A stretch of 64,000 bases of DNA from Exiguobacterium marinum DSM 16307 (GCF_000620845.1 NZ_KK211189.1:1503662-1567661); one strand, 5' to 3'; positions 52,768 through 61,303 are shown, counted from the stretch's first letter. The notes: generated by a model from the letters alone, not told the origin. Translations and numbers: made by a program.

Positions 52768-54660
52768 ATGGACTTGACATCCATTCAAGACCCGTCATTC
52801 CTGAAAAGGTTGTCTGTAACCGAACTCGAATCCCTCGGTTCTGACATTAGACGGTTCTTGATTGAAAAATTGGCAGTGACGGGAGGGCATTTGGCGCCAA
52901 ACTTAGGTGTTGTAGAGTTGACGCTTGCCTTGCACCGTGTATTTGACAGTCCGAAAGACCAACTTGTATGGGACGTCGGTCATCAGGCGTACGTTCATAA
53001 AATTTTGACAGGACGTACGGATCAGTTTGATACCCTGCGACAGTACAATGGATTATGCGGTTTCCCGAAACGTTGTGAGAGCGAACATGACGTTTGGGAA
53101 ACAGGCCATAGTTCGACATCACTTTCGGCAGCGATGGGGATTGCAATCGCAAACGAGTTGAAAGGTCGCGCAAACGATCGTGCCATTGCCATCATCGGGG
53201 ATGGTGCGCTGACTGGGGGAATGGCACTTGAAGCGCTGAATCACATTGGTGCCGAAAAGCAAAATGTCATCGTCATCCTGAACGACAATGAGATGTCGAT
53301 TGCACCGAACGTCGGTGCCATGCACAACATGCTCGGACGTATTCGTGCATCACGAAAATTGAAGCATGCACGTGAAGAAATGGAATCCATCATTAAGCAC
53401 ATTCCTCTCGTTGGCAACTCGCTTGAACGAAGTGGGGAACGGGTGAAAGATTTATTGAAGTCTGCACTTATTCCGGGCACTTTCTTTGAAGAACTCGGGT
53501 TTACTTACTTCGGCCCGACAGACGGACACGATTTGAAAGATTTGCTCGAGACGCTCGAGTATGCGAAGAAGATCGACGGTCCGGTTCTCGTTCATGTCAT
53601 CACGAAAAAAGGCAAAGGTTACCGTCCGGCAGAACTAGATGGTATCGGAACGTGGCACGGGCTTGGGCCATATAAGATTGAGTCTGGTGAAGTCATCAAA
53701 GGGAAGCCGAAAGGACCAAGTTATTCGAAAGTGGTCGCTGAAACGATTACGAAAGTTGCGGAGTCTGATGAACGGGTCACGTTGATCACGCCGGCAATGA
53801 GCGTCGGATCAAAACTTGACTGCTTCACGAAAAAATTCCCGGAACGCATGTTTGATGTCGGGATCGCTGAGCAGCACGCGGTTACGCTCGCTGGTGGACA
53901 AGCGACACAAGGATTAAAACCCGTCGTCTCGATTTATTCGACGTTCTTCCAACGTGCGTATGACCAACTCGTCCATGACATTTGTCGTCAAAACCTGAAC
54001 GTCGTGTTCACGATTGACCGGTCCGGACTTGTAGGGGCGGATGGAGAGACGCACCAAGGTGTGTTTGACATCGCCTTTATGCGTCATGTCCCAAACATTC
54101 GCATCTTGATGGCGAAAGACGAAGAAGAGTTGCAACGACTCGTTTATTCTGCTCTTCGTTACGATGGCGGGCCGATTGCGATTCGGTTCCCACGTGGTGA
54201 AGGAATCGGTGTTCCGATGAGTGACACGCTTCAGGAGATTTCACTTGATGATTGGGAAGTCGAGGCGGAAGGAACGGATGTCGCGATTTTGACGTTCGGT
54301 CCACAAGTTCAAGACGCTCTTGAAGTACGGTCGTTGTTAGAAGGCACGCTCAGCGTTCGGGTCATCAACTGCCGTACGATTAAACCGCTCGATGAGGCCA
54401 TGCTTGCTTCATTATATGCAGAAGGTATCCCGCTCGTGACACTCGAAGAAGCGGCACTTGCCGGTGGTTTTGGAAGTAGTGTGTTAGAGCATGCGAATGA
54501 AGCTGGAACTTTCCCGCGGATTCAACGTCTCGGTATTCCGGATCGCTATATCGAACATGGAGGGGTCAACCAACTCTTAGAAGAGATTGGACTTCGACCT
54601 ACCCAAATGGCGGAATCGATTGAACGATTCGTCATGGAAACAAATCGACAGAATGTGTGA
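52768..54660 (+). CDS. dxs: 1-deoxy-D-xylulose-5-phosphate synthase
   Basis: This 630-residue thiamine-diphosphate enzyme starts the MEP pathway by joining pyruvate and glyceraldehyde-3-phosphate. It has [17 protein letters not shown], the ThDP motif [18 protein letters not shown]...NDNEMSI, the transketolase catalytic segment [17 protein letters not shown] and [21 protein letters not shown] at 52768 agrees with the start of homologues ([12 protein letters not shown]); ATG at 52759 is nearer to GAGGAG and is possible. ispG is at 5-6.2 kb and ispA is upstream. Confidence 0.95.
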   Translation: MDLTSIQDPSFLKRLSVTELESLGSDIRRFLIEKLAVTGGHLAPNLGVVELTLALHRVFDSPKDQLVWDVGHQAYVHKILTGRTDQFDTLRQYNGLCGFPKRCESEHDVWETGHSSTSLSAAMGIAIANELKGRANDRAIAIIGDGALTGGMALEALNHIGAEKQNVIVILNDNEMSIAPNVGAMHNMLGRIRASRKLKHAREEMESIIKHIPLVGNSLERSGERVKDLLKSALIPGTFFEELGFTYFGPTDGHDLKDLLETLEYAKKIDGPVLVHVITKKGKGYRPAELDGIGTWHGLGPYKIESGEVIKGKPKGPSYSKVVAETITKVAESDERVTLITPAMSVGSKLDCFTKKFPERMFDVGIAEQHAVTLAGGQATQGLKPVVSIYSTFFQRAYDQLVHDICRQNLNVVFTIDRSGLVGADGETHQGVFDIAFMRHVPNIRILMAKDEEELQRLVYSALRYDGGPIAIRFPRGEGIGVPMSDTLQEISLDDWEVEAEGTDVAILTFGPQVQDALEVRSLLEGTLSVRVINCRTIKPLDEAMLASLYAEGIPLVTLEEAALAGGFGSSVLEHANEAGTFPRIQRLGIPDRYIEHGGVNQLLEEIGLRPTQMAESIERFVMETNRQNV

Positions 54661-54666
54661 GGGATT

Positions 54667-55482
54667 ATGGAAAAAAGAACGAAAACTAGATTAGATGTAT
54701 TGCTCGTCGAACGTGGACTCGCTGAAACACGAGAAAAGGCGAAGCGGTCTGTCATGGCCGGTCTCGTCTATAGTGGGACCGAACGCCTAGACAAGGCGGG
54801 CGATAAAGTGTTTGATGATATCCCTCTCGAAGTGAAGGGACAAGCCCTACCGTATGTCGGCCGGGGGGGCTTGAAGCTCGAGAAAGCGCTCGAAGTATTC
54901 CCGCTTGACGTAAACGGACGTGTCGGAATCGACATCGGGTCTTCAACGGGAGGGTTTACTGACTGTGCGCTTCAAAACGGTGCGAGCCAAATGTATGCGG
55001 TCGATGTCGGGTACAACCAGCTTGCCTGGAAACTTCGGAGCGATGATCGTGTCGTCGTCATGGAACGGATGAATTTTCGTCATGCGACGGCCGATCAATT
55101 CCCGATCAAACCAGACTTTGCGACGATTGATGTCTCGTTCATCTCACTACGCCTTATGGTGCCGCCGCTCAAAACTATTTTAAAGCAGGACGGCGTCGTT
55201 ATGGCACTCGTTAAACCTCAATTTGAAGCCGGTAAAGCCGACGTCGGGAAAAAAGGGATTGTACGAGACCGTGACGTACATGAGCGTGTGGCGAGCGATA
55301 TGGTTCGCTATTTTGCATCGGAAGGGTTCTTCGTCGAAGGATTGGATTACTCCCCAATCACGGGTGGAGACGGAAATATTGAATTCCTCTTATTCGCCCG
55401 TTATACGGAGGTAGGTGGAGTCGAACCATCCCTACGAGTCGAAGACGTGGTGGATGCGGCACATACCAAACTAAAGGGATAA
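54667..55482 (+). CDS. yqxC: TlyA-family rRNA methyltransferase (YqxC)
   Basis: This 271-residue protein has an N-terminal S4 RNA-binding domain (TRLDVLLVERGLAETREKAKRSVMAGLVY) and an FtsJ-like methyltransferase domain. The SAM loop is VGIDIGSSTGGFTDCALQNGA, and the catalytic tetrad includes Asp/Lys in TIDVSFISLRLM and ALVKPQFEAGKADV. Homologues methylate 16S and/or 23S rRNA riboses and are often misnamed hemolysin. It is 6 bases after dxs. Confidence 0.92.
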   Translation: MEKRTKTRLDVLLVERGLAETREKAKRSVMAGLVYSGTERLDKAGDKVFDDIPLEVKGQALPYVGRGGLKLEKALEVFPLDVNGRVGIDIGSSTGGFTDCALQNGASQMYAVDVGYNQLAWKLRSDDRVVVMERMNFRHATADQFPIKPDFATIDVSFISLRLMVPPLKTILKQDGVVMALVKPQFEAGKADVGKKGIVRDRDVHERVASDMVRYFASEGFFVEGLDYSPITGGDGNIEFLLFARYTEVGGVEPSLRVEDVVDAAHTKLKG

Positions 55483-55488
55483 GCAATG

Positions 55489-55517
55489 GCTACAGACAGA
55501 TTTGTCTGTAGCTTTTT
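55489..55517 (+). terminator. Terminator after yqxC
   Basis: GCTACAGACA and TGTCTGTAGC form a 10-base-pair stem with a 4-base loop, followed by five T. Confidence 0.88.
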
Positions 55518-55577
55518 CTTATCGATGAAGAAGGGATGGGGAATGGTGGAAATACCCACTGGAATGCTAGACCTTTT

Positions 55578-55602
55578 TTCGACAATACTTTAGAATGATA
55601 AT
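55578..55602 (+). promoter_or_regulatory. Candidate promoter and 0A-box-like site before argR
   Basis: GATAAT at 55597-55602 is a plausible -10, but the -35 is poor. TTCGACAA (55578-55585) is the complement of a Spo0A box (TTGTCGAA) and lies in the -35 area. spo0A is the third gene downstream. An 8-mer match alone is weak evidence. Confidence 0.35.
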
Positions 55603-55637
55603 GTGTATGTGAAACGAAAAATGAGGTGTCAGCGCTT

Positions 55638-56087
55638 ATGAACAAAGGACAGCGATTGATTAAAATTCGAGACATCGTGACGAATCGTGAAATCGAAACG
55701 CAAGATGAACTGGTAGATGAACTACGTCGCTCCGGATATCCGGTCACACAGGCAACTGTGTCTCGGGATATTAAGGAGTTACATTTAGTCAAAGTGCCGT
55801 TAAACGACGGACGATATAAATACAGCTTGCCTGCGGATCAGCGCTTTAACCCATACGGTAAAATGAAGCGAATCCTTAGCGACAGCTTCGTCTCGGTCGA
55901 TTCTGCTCAAAATTTGGTCGTCATGAAAGTGCTTCCGGGAAATGCTGATGCAATCGGCGTCTTAATCGACCATTTGTCATGGGATGAATTGATTGGGACG
56001 GTTTGTGGCGACGATACGATTTTAATGATTGCGCGCGATGAAGATAAAGCGAAGCAGATTATCGATCGATTAATCGGAATGTTATGA
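55638..56087 (+). CDS. argR: Arginine repressor
   Basis: This 149-residue regulator (AhrC in Bacillus) controls arginine synthesis and breakdown. The N-terminal winged helix is [53 protein letters not shown]. The C-terminal hexamer domain has the arginine-binding [32 protein letters not shown] chose ATG at 55638, 9 bases after GAGGTG. It is the first gene of argR-recN-spo0A. Confidence 0.94.
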   Translation: MNKGQRLIKIRDIVTNREIETQDELVDELRRSGYPVTQATVSRDIKELHLVKVPLNDGRYKYSLPADQRFNPYGKMKRILSDSFVSVDSAQNLVVMKVLPGNADAIGVLIDHLSWDELIGTVCGDDTILMIARDEDKAKQIIDRLIGML

Positions 56088-56100
56088 GGTGAAAGTACGT

Positions 56101-57798
56101 ATGTTAGCAGAACTATCAATCAAACAGTTTGCGATTATCGACGAGTTAAACATTACGTTTAATCGAGGTATGACCGTTCTCACGGGTGAAACGGGTGCCG
56201 GTAAATCAATTTTGTTAGATGCGATTGGGTTGCTTGTTGGAGGACGAGGCTCGAGTGAGTTTGTTCGCTACGGTCAGGACAAGGCCGAAATCGAAGGGTT
56301 GTTCATGATTGAACCAAATCATCCCGTCATTGAAGCGGCCAATCAATATGGAATTGATGTTGAGGACGGGACTGTCATACTACGTCGAGACTTACATAGT
56401 AGTGGAAAAAGTGTCTGTCGGGTGAACGGGAAAATGATGACGCTCTCGACGTTGCGTGAATTCGGGCGACTTCTCGTCGATATTCATGGGCAACATGAGC
56501 ATCAACATCTGATGGAAGCGGAATTTCACTTAGGAATTCTCGATCACTTTGCCGAGAAGGAAGTAGGCCCTCTATTAGAGGAATATCAAGCAGCATATGC
56601 AGCTTGGAAAAAAATCGCCGATGAACTGAAGCGCCTCAGCCAAAGTGAGCAAGAACTCGCGCAGCGGATGGATTTGTTGTCGTTCCAAACAAAAGAGATC
56701 GAGGCGGCAGAATTAAAGCCGGGTGAAGAACAGGCGCTGACGGAAGAGCGTGATGAATTAGCCAACTTTGAGCGCATCCATCAACATATCCGTCTTTCTT
56801 ATGAGGCGGTTGCCGAGGACTCGAACGGACTTGACCAAATTGGCGTTGCGATGCGTGAAATGGGCGAGGCATCACAGCTTTCCACCTCTCTTGCTTCTGT
56901 ATCCGAGACAATCTCCAACGCATACTATCTGCTAGAAGACGCGAAATTTCAATTGCGCGATCAATTAGATTCGCTAGAGTTTGATCCGATTCGATTGGAT
57001 GAGATCGAGTCGAGATTAGCCCTTTTCCAGCAGCTAAAACGAAAGTATGGAACGACAATCGAAGAAGTCATCGCATATGGGGAACGAGTTTCCGAGGAAC
57101 TTAAATCGATGACGAATCGAGAAGAACATTTGCAGACGTTGTCAGATGAGCTTGTTCGATTAGAGAAGGCTGCAAAAGAGACTGGAATAAAACTGTCTAC
57201 AGCCCGCAAAGTTGCAGCAAAGTCGCTGGAGCAGGCGATACATCGTGAATTAAAAGAACTGTACATGGAAAAAACAGCATTTGAAGTTCGTTTCCGCTCA
57301 ACGTCTCTAAAACAAGACGGATTAGATGATGTAGAGTTTTACATGATGACAAATGTCGGTGAACCGTTTAAACCGCTTGCGAAAGTCGCTTCAGGCGGTG
57401 AGCTTTCCCGCGTCATGCTCGCACTCAAGTCCATCTTTTCGAGAACCGTCGGAGTGGCCTCGATTATTTTTGATGAAGTCGATACAGGTGTATCCGGCCG
57501 TGTCGCCCAAGCGATGGGGGAGAAGATTTTCCGTCTATCTGTCGGGTCACAGGTGCTGTGTATCACTCACTTGGCACAAGTCGCCGCGATGGCAGATCAA
57601 CACCTTTACATTACGAAAACAGAAACGGATGACCGAACGAAAACGAATGTCGATTCTCTCAATCATGAGAGCCGAATCGACGAATTGGGTCGAATGATTG
57701 CTGGAGCTCAAATGACGAACTTGACGAAACAACACGTTGAAGAGTTACTTGAGATGTCACAGCAAGTAAAACAGAAGTTCATCAAAGGAGTGTCATAA
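56101..57798 (+). CDS. recN: DNA repair protein RecN
   Basis: This 565-residue SMC-like ATPase acts early in double-strand break repair. It shows Walker A LTGETGAGKSILLDAIGLLVGGRGSSEFVR, a long central coiled coil (about 150-380) and the C-terminal half with ASGGELSRVMLALKSIF (signature) and IIFDEVDTGVSGRVAQAMG (Walker B). I chose ATG at 56101, matching MLAELSIKQFAIIDEL of homologues, with GAGGTG upstream. Its stop is immediately followed by the spo0A start; the spoIVB gene that lies between them in Bacillus is absent. Confidence 0.94.
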   Translation: MLAELSIKQFAIIDELNITFNRGMTVLTGETGAGKSILLDAIGLLVGGRGSSEFVRYGQDKAEIEGLFMIEPNHPVIEAANQYGIDVEDGTVILRRDLHSSGKSVCRVNGKMMTLSTLREFGRLLVDIHGQHEHQHLMEAEFHLGILDHFAEKEVGPLLEEYQAAYAAWKKIADELKRLSQSEQELAQRMDLLSFQTKEIEAAELKPGEEQALTEERDELANFERIHQHIRLSYEAVAEDSNGLDQIGVAMREMGEASQLSTSLASVSETISNAYYLLEDAKFQLRDQLDSLEFDPIRLDEIESRLALFQQLKRKYGTTIEEVIAYGERVSEELKSMTNREEHLQTLSDELVRLEKAAKETGIKLSTARKVAAKSLEQAIHRELKELYMEKTAFEVRFRSTSLKQDGLDDVEFYMMTNVGEPFKPLAKVASGGELSRVMLALKSIFSRTVGVASIIFDEVDTGVSGRVAQAMGEKIFRLSVGSQVLCITHLAQVAAMADQHLYITKTETDDRTKTNVDSLNHESRIDELGRMIAGAQMTNLTKQHVEELLEMSQQVKQKFIKGVS

Positions 57799-58530
57799 GT
57801 GATTACATTATGTATTGCGGACGACAATCGAGAAATCGTCGATTTGTTGAGCCGACAACTAGAATCTGAGCCTGATCTTCGTGTCGTGGGAACGGCGCAC
57901 GATGGTGAAACGTGCTTGGATGTCGTCAAGACACACCAACCGGATGTACTCTTACTCGATATTATCATGCCGCATTTGGATGGAATTGGAGTATTGCAAC
58001 GTCTTAATGAAGAGTTCGGTGACGAGAAGCCGGAAGTGATCATGCTCAGTGCGTTCGGGAAAGATGAAGTGACGAAACAAGCGGTTCAACTCGGTGCCTC
58101 TTATTTTCTCGTCAAGCCATTCAATATCCAACAGTTGTTAACGAAGATTCGAGAATTGTCGGATGGGACGAATCGGGAGTTTGAAGGGATGACACCCGAA
58201 GAGATCGAGATTTCACTCTTACTGCAACAAATGGGCATTTCTCCACGAATCAAAGGATTCAAGTACATCCGTCAAGCGGTCATCTATGTGAGGGAGCGTC
58301 AAGACTTGCTCGGTCTAATCACGAAAGAGTTATATCCAATGGTTGCGAAAGAACATGAGACGACTTCGTCGCGTGTGGAGCGGGCTATGCGCCACGCGAT
58401 TAAGACGGCTTGGGGTAACGGGATGCAGGACCATGAAATGTTTGAAGGACGACCGGAGCGTGAGCGAAGCCCGAAAAACTCGGAGTTCATCTCTTACTTC
58501 GTCACGTATTTATCGTTTAAGAACAATTAA
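57799..58530 (+). CDS. spo0A: Response regulator Spo0A
   Basis: This 243-residue protein is the master regulator of stationary phase and sporulation in Bacilli. The receiver domain has the acidic pair Asp8-Asp9, phospho-acceptor Asp54 (LLLDIIMP) and Lys106 (LVKPFN). The DNA-binding domain from about 135 keeps the recognition helix (TTSSRVERAMRHAIKTAW) and the end (SPKNSEFISYFV) nearly unchanged from Bacillus. All key residues are intact, so it should be functional. GTG start with AAAGGAG 8 bases upstream. Its former partner spoIVB and the spoIIIA genes are missing here, so it probably governs non-sporulation targets, such as biofilm or competence. Confidence 0.94.
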   Translation: MITLCIADDNREIVDLLSRQLESEPDLRVVGTAHDGETCLDVVKTHQPDVLLLDIIMPHLDGIGVLQRLNEEFGDEKPEVIMLSAFGKDEVTKQAVQLGASYFLVKPFNIQQLLTKIRELSDGTNREFEGMTPEEIEISLLLQQMGISPRIKGFKYIRQAVIYVRERQDLLGLITKELYPMVAKEHETTSSRVERAMRHAIKTAWGNGMQDHEMFEGRPERERSPKNSEFISYFVTYLSFKNN

Positions 58531-58542
58531 AAAAATCGATTT

Positions 58543-58576
58543 GGACTGAGTCATGATCGGCTTAGTCCTTTTTTAT
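58543..58576 (+). terminator. Terminator after spo0A
   Basis: GGACTGAG and CTTAGTCC pair (one G-T) around a 10-base loop, followed by TTTTTT. Confidence 0.85.
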
Positions 58577-58588
58577 TCAGTTTAAGAA

Positions 58589-58625
58589 AGAAAGCGCTTG
58601 CAAAATACTCGCTCTTTGTTATAAT
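58589..58625 (+). promoter_or_regulatory. Strong promoter overlapped by a cre-like site
   Basis: -35 TTGCAA (58598-58603), 16 bases and -10 TATAAT (58620-58625). AGAAAGCGCTTGCA (58589-58602) matches the cre consensus TGWAARCGYTWNCW at all but the first position and covers the -35. CcpA would repress this promoter when good sugars are present. Confidence 0.75.
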
Positions 58626-58924
58626 AAAGGTGTACCAAGTTACTTGGACAAGCGTCAGATGAACGCTTTTCAAACTTGTTCCGGAGCATGTTTGAAGAAA
58701 TATAATCATCTCGGTTCGCTATCCGATTATAGCTCAGAGGTGGGAACGACACCTCAAGTCGTTAATGTCCCGACGTGAGGTCGCGGCAGTCGCTCATTTG
58801 CGAGACGATTCTATCATCAGCTCGAAGCTAGGGGTTGGTATAGGGAAAACGAATCGTTCAGTTAACCAAAAGGAGTGTTGTCAACCGTTGAACAGTTTAT
58901 GGCAAGCGCTCGACTTCACAATGG

Positions 58925-59065
58925 ATGGTTGGACATGATCCGATAATCAAAAAGTTAGTAACTCGAATGGAAGCGTTCCGTTCACGCAAGACGGCAGTTA
59001 CTAAAATTCTTTCATACTTCTTCATTAAGAAGACGTTGGATATCATGTCAAAGCAAGCAAAGTAG
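58925..59065 (+). CDS. Possible 46-residue basic peptide
   Basis: The frame reads MVGHDPIIKKLVTRMEAFRS and then RKTAVTKILSYFFIKKTLDIMSKQAK. It is rich in Lys and Arg with a hydrophobic stretch (ILSYFFIKK). It has no ribosome binding site of its own, but its ATG lies inside a 16-codon frame that starts TTG at 58888, 12 bases after AAAGGAG, and that ends at 58936-58938. Coupled translation is conceivable. I recognise no family, and it could equally be chance within an RNA gene. Confidence 0.25.
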   Translation: MVGHDPIIKKLVTRMEAFRSRKTAVTKILSYFFIKKTLDIMSKQAK

Positions 59066-59108
59066 TTAGAAAGGAGATCATCCGTAGTGATCACAATTCA
59101 ATACGAAT

Positions 59109-59155
59109 AAAAGGTTCCGCACTTGAAATGAAGTCAAGTTAGGGAACCTTTTTTT
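59109..59155. terminator. Strong terminator, probably shared with yqzF
   Basis: AAGGTTCC and GGAACCTT with inner ACTTGA/TCAAGT form a long stem followed by seven T on the plus strand and AAAA (four T on the minus strand) on the other side. Confidence 0.85.
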
Positions 59156-59161
59156 GTGTAC

Positions 59162-59410
59162 TTATGAGTCGAATCGTTGAACTTTTCCTGATTTCTTGTC
59201 GCGGTTAAAAATATAGCCAGCTACAAATCCGATCCCACCCATGGCGAGCAGAAGTCCAAAGGTCCCCTGCAACATAGAGGCGGCAGCGAGTGAATCAATC
59301 CATGTGAAGGGTGTGCTCGTCTTCAAAAAGAAGCTGTCGCGGAGCAATTTTATTCCGTAGACACCTAGTAGTCCGGGGATGATTAAGATTAGAAGTGCGA
59401 TGAAACGCAT
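59162..59410 (-). CDS. yqzF: DUF2627 small membrane protein (YqzF-like)
   Basis: This 82-residue protein has two transmembrane segments: FIALLILIIPGLLGVYGIKLL at the start and GTFGLLLAMGGIGFVAGYIF. The start MRFIALLILIIPGLL and the intervening KTSTPFTWID are typical of DUF2627. It lies between spo0A and bkdR, as yqzF does in B. subtilis. AAAGGAGGAG precedes the ATG at 59410. Its function is unknown. Confidence 0.82.
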   Translation of the reverse strand: MRFIALLILIIPGLLGVYGIKLLRDSFFLKTSTPFTWIDSLAAASMLQGTFGLLLAMGGIGFVAGYIFNRDKKSGKVQRFDS

Positions 59411-59544
59411 GCAATCTCCTCCTTTACCATACATTATTTTAACAGAAATCATTTCGCTCGACACTGTCTATTTTTAGGCGACTTGCGAATCAACATAGGA
59501 TTCAGTAGCATGAAGAAGAGAAGAGAGATGATGGGGGAATAAGT

Positions 59545-61182
59545 ATGAATAAACGATTGATGATTGTCGGGGCCGGAAAAGGCGGGTCAGAGGTCCTTCA
59601 TATGTTGATGGATTCACCACTTGCGACTATTGTGGCAGTCGTTGACTCTGATGTATCGGCTGAAGGAATCGCTCTTGCGAAAAGTTACGGCATCGCTGTG
59701 ACAGACGATTGGACAAAATATGCTGAAGCTAAGCTAGACTTTGTCATCGAAACAACCGGACAGCATCAAACGTTCGAAGAGTTGAAAGACCATTTTAAAG
59801 AGGCGGTCGTGTTACCAGGAGAGTTTATTCGTATCGTTGTCGAGCGGTTGAAGCAGAATCAACAAATGCTTGAAGCAATCATTGAATGTACGAGTGAAGC
59901 CATTTCGGTAGCCGACCATCATGGAAATACGATATTGATCAACCCATCATACACTCGTTTGACGGGATTTAAAAAAGAAGACGTTGTCGATAAGCCGGCA
60001 ACGGCTGATATCGGAATGCAAGAAAGTGTCCATTTGAAAGTATTGTCTACCGGGCAAGGCGTCAGGGACATCAGAATGCAAATCGGTGCGACAAGACGGG
60101 ACATTCTCGTGAACGCGGAACCAATCATCGTGGAAGGTAAATTACGCGGCTCGGTCGGGGTCATCCGAGATGTGTCTCAAATCCGTGCGCTTCGAGATGA
60201 ATTACAGGAAGCGAAAACACGCATTCGGAATCTAGAGGCGAAGTATCAGTTTGCCGATATCATCGCGACGAGTGATGCGATGCGATTTGTCATTGAGCAG
60301 GCAAAACTTGCTGCGGTGACCCCTGTGACAGTATTGATTCGTGGAGAATCGGGAACTGGGAAAGAATTGTTCGCCCATGCCATTCACGGGGAGTCCCCCC
60401 GGAAATATAAGAAGTTCATTCGGGTCAACTGTGCCGCCATCTCGCCAACGCTTCTTGAGAGTGAGTTGTTCGGCTATGAGGATGGCGCGTTCAGCGGTGC
60501 CAAACGTGGCGGGAAAACGGGTTATTTCGAGGAAGCGGACGGTGGTTCGCTCTTTTTAGACGAAATTGGTGAATTGCCGCTCGATGTTCAAGTGAAACTG
60601 TTACGTGTCCTACAGGAAAATGAAATCGTGCGAGTTGGAGGGACAACGGCGATCCCAATCGATGTCCGCATTATTGCCGCAACGAATGCCGATCTTGAGC
60701 AAAAAGTGGGGGATGGGTCCTTCCGTGAAGATTTGTATTACCGGATCAATCGTATGCCAATCCACATACCACCTTTACGTGAACGGTTGAATGAACTCGA
60801 AGCGCTGTGTGACCGAATCGTACGGAAGTTGAATCAGGAATATGGTCGCAGTGTACGTGGGGTAGACGAAGATGCGTTGATTCTACTGAAAAGTCAGCAT
60901 TGGAAAGGGAACGTCCGAGAACTTGAGAACGTGATTGGGCGAGCGATGATTTACATGGCGAGCACCGACCAGTGGATCGCGCCTCACCACTTACAATTAT
61001 CAAATCGGTCTACAAGTCAAAAAGTAGTTGAGTCCGGGACATTCCATGAGGCCGTAGCGAAATATGAGCGAGATTTGATTGAACGAACGATTGAAGAAGC
61101 CGGTGGGAACAAATCAGAAGCAGCCCGCCGATTAAAGATTTCGATTCGGACATTATATAACAAACTAGACACCACGCAATAA
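59545..61182 (+). CDS. bkdR: Sigma-54-dependent activator BkdR
   Basis: This 545-residue activator turns on the branched-chain keto acid operon with sigma-L. It has an N-terminal Rossmann-like domain (LMIVGAGKGGSEVLHML), a PAS domain (about 110-215), a short coiled coil and the AAA+ domain from about 235. The AAA+ domain shows Walker A RGESGTGKELFA, loop GAFSGA (a Ser variant of GAFTGA), Walker B GGSLFLDEIGEL and the Arg finger region REDLYYRINRM. The C-terminal Fis-type helix-turn-helix is NKSEAARRLKISIRTLYNKL. The target promoter is immediately downstream at 61253-61269. Confidence 0.92.
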   Translation: MNKRLMIVGAGKGGSEVLHMLMDSPLATIVAVVDSDVSAEGIALAKSYGIAVTDDWTKYAEAKLDFVIETTGQHQTFEELKDHFKEAVVLPGEFIRIVVERLKQNQQMLEAIIECTSEAISVADHHGNTILINPSYTRLTGFKKEDVVDKPATADIGMQESVHLKVLSTGQGVRDIRMQIGATRRDILVNAEPIIVEGKLRGSVGVIRDVSQIRALRDELQEAKTRIRNLEAKYQFADIIATSDAMRFVIEQAKLAAVTPVTVLIRGESGTGKELFAHAIHGESPRKYKKFIRVNCAAISPTLLESELFGYEDGAFSGAKRGGKTGYFEEADGGSLFLDEIGELPLDVQVKLLRVLQENEIVRVGGTTAIPIDVRIIAATNADLEQKVGDGSFREDLYYRINRMPIHIPPLRERLNELEALCDRIVRKLNQEYGRSVRGVDEDALILLKSQHWKGNVRELENVIGRAMIYMASTDQWIAPHHLQLSNRSTSQKVVESGTFHEAVAKYERDLIERTIEEAGGNKSEAARRLKISIRTLYNKLDTTQ

Positions 61183-61223
61183 TCTGCATGAATATTTCTG
61201 CATGGTAAGCATCAATCTGCATG
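61183..61223 (+). promoter_or_regulatory. Three TCTGCATG repeats, candidate BkdR upstream activating sequence
   Basis: TCTGCATG occurs at 61183-61190, 61197-61204 and 61216-61223, spaced 14 and 19 bases. GCAT halves in between add partial inverted symmetry. They begin right at the end of bkdR and lie about 30-85 bases before the -24/-12 element, where an enhancer-binding protein would sit. Confidence 0.65.
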
Positions 61224-61235
61224 GTCACCCGCATT

Positions 61236-61269
61236 ATAAAGCGCTTACATTTTTGGAATTAAACTTGCT
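61236..61269 (+). promoter_or_regulatory. Sigma-54 promoter of the bkd operon with a cre-like site
   Basis: TTGG (61253-61256) and TTGC (61265-61268) give a GG-to-GC gap of exactly 10 bases, the -24/-12 signature of sigma-54. Just upstream ATAAAGCGCTTACA (61236-61249) matches the cre consensus at 12 of 14 positions. The initiation site would be near 61280. Confidence 0.8.
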
Positions 61270-61303
61270 TATGATATAGTGTAGAGGTCAAGGGGGGACA
61301 ATG

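Larger units (their letters stand above)
58632..59155 (+). ncRNA. Candidate structured transcript of unknown function
   Basis: About 520 bases lie between the cre-linked promoter and a strong terminator without a normal gene. The first part folds into several possible hairpins: CCAAG/CTTGG (58635-58647), AGCGT/ACGCT (58651-58667), TATAAT/ATTATA (58700-58731) with inner CGG/CCG, GAGGTG/CACCTC (58737-58755), CGAC/GTCG (58771-58783), TCGC/GCGA and ACGATTC/GAATCGT (58805-58857). The second part has two good ribosome binding sites (58870-58875 and 59070-59075) and tiny frames only. It matches no riboswitch, 6S, tmRNA, SRP or RNase P pattern that I know. It could be a regulatory RNA, a leader of small peptides, or the remains of a gene. 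Confidence 0.45.

Noticed and set aside
57799-58530. Reading spo0A as a generic response regulator
   Set aside because: The C-terminal domain has the Spo0A recognition helix and not a typical OmpR or NarL fold, and the place after recN fits spo0A.
58897-59094. 65-codon open frame on the minus strand opposite the candidate RNA
   Set aside because: It starts GTG with no ribosome binding site upstream, has no family resemblance, and runs antisense to the better supported transcript.
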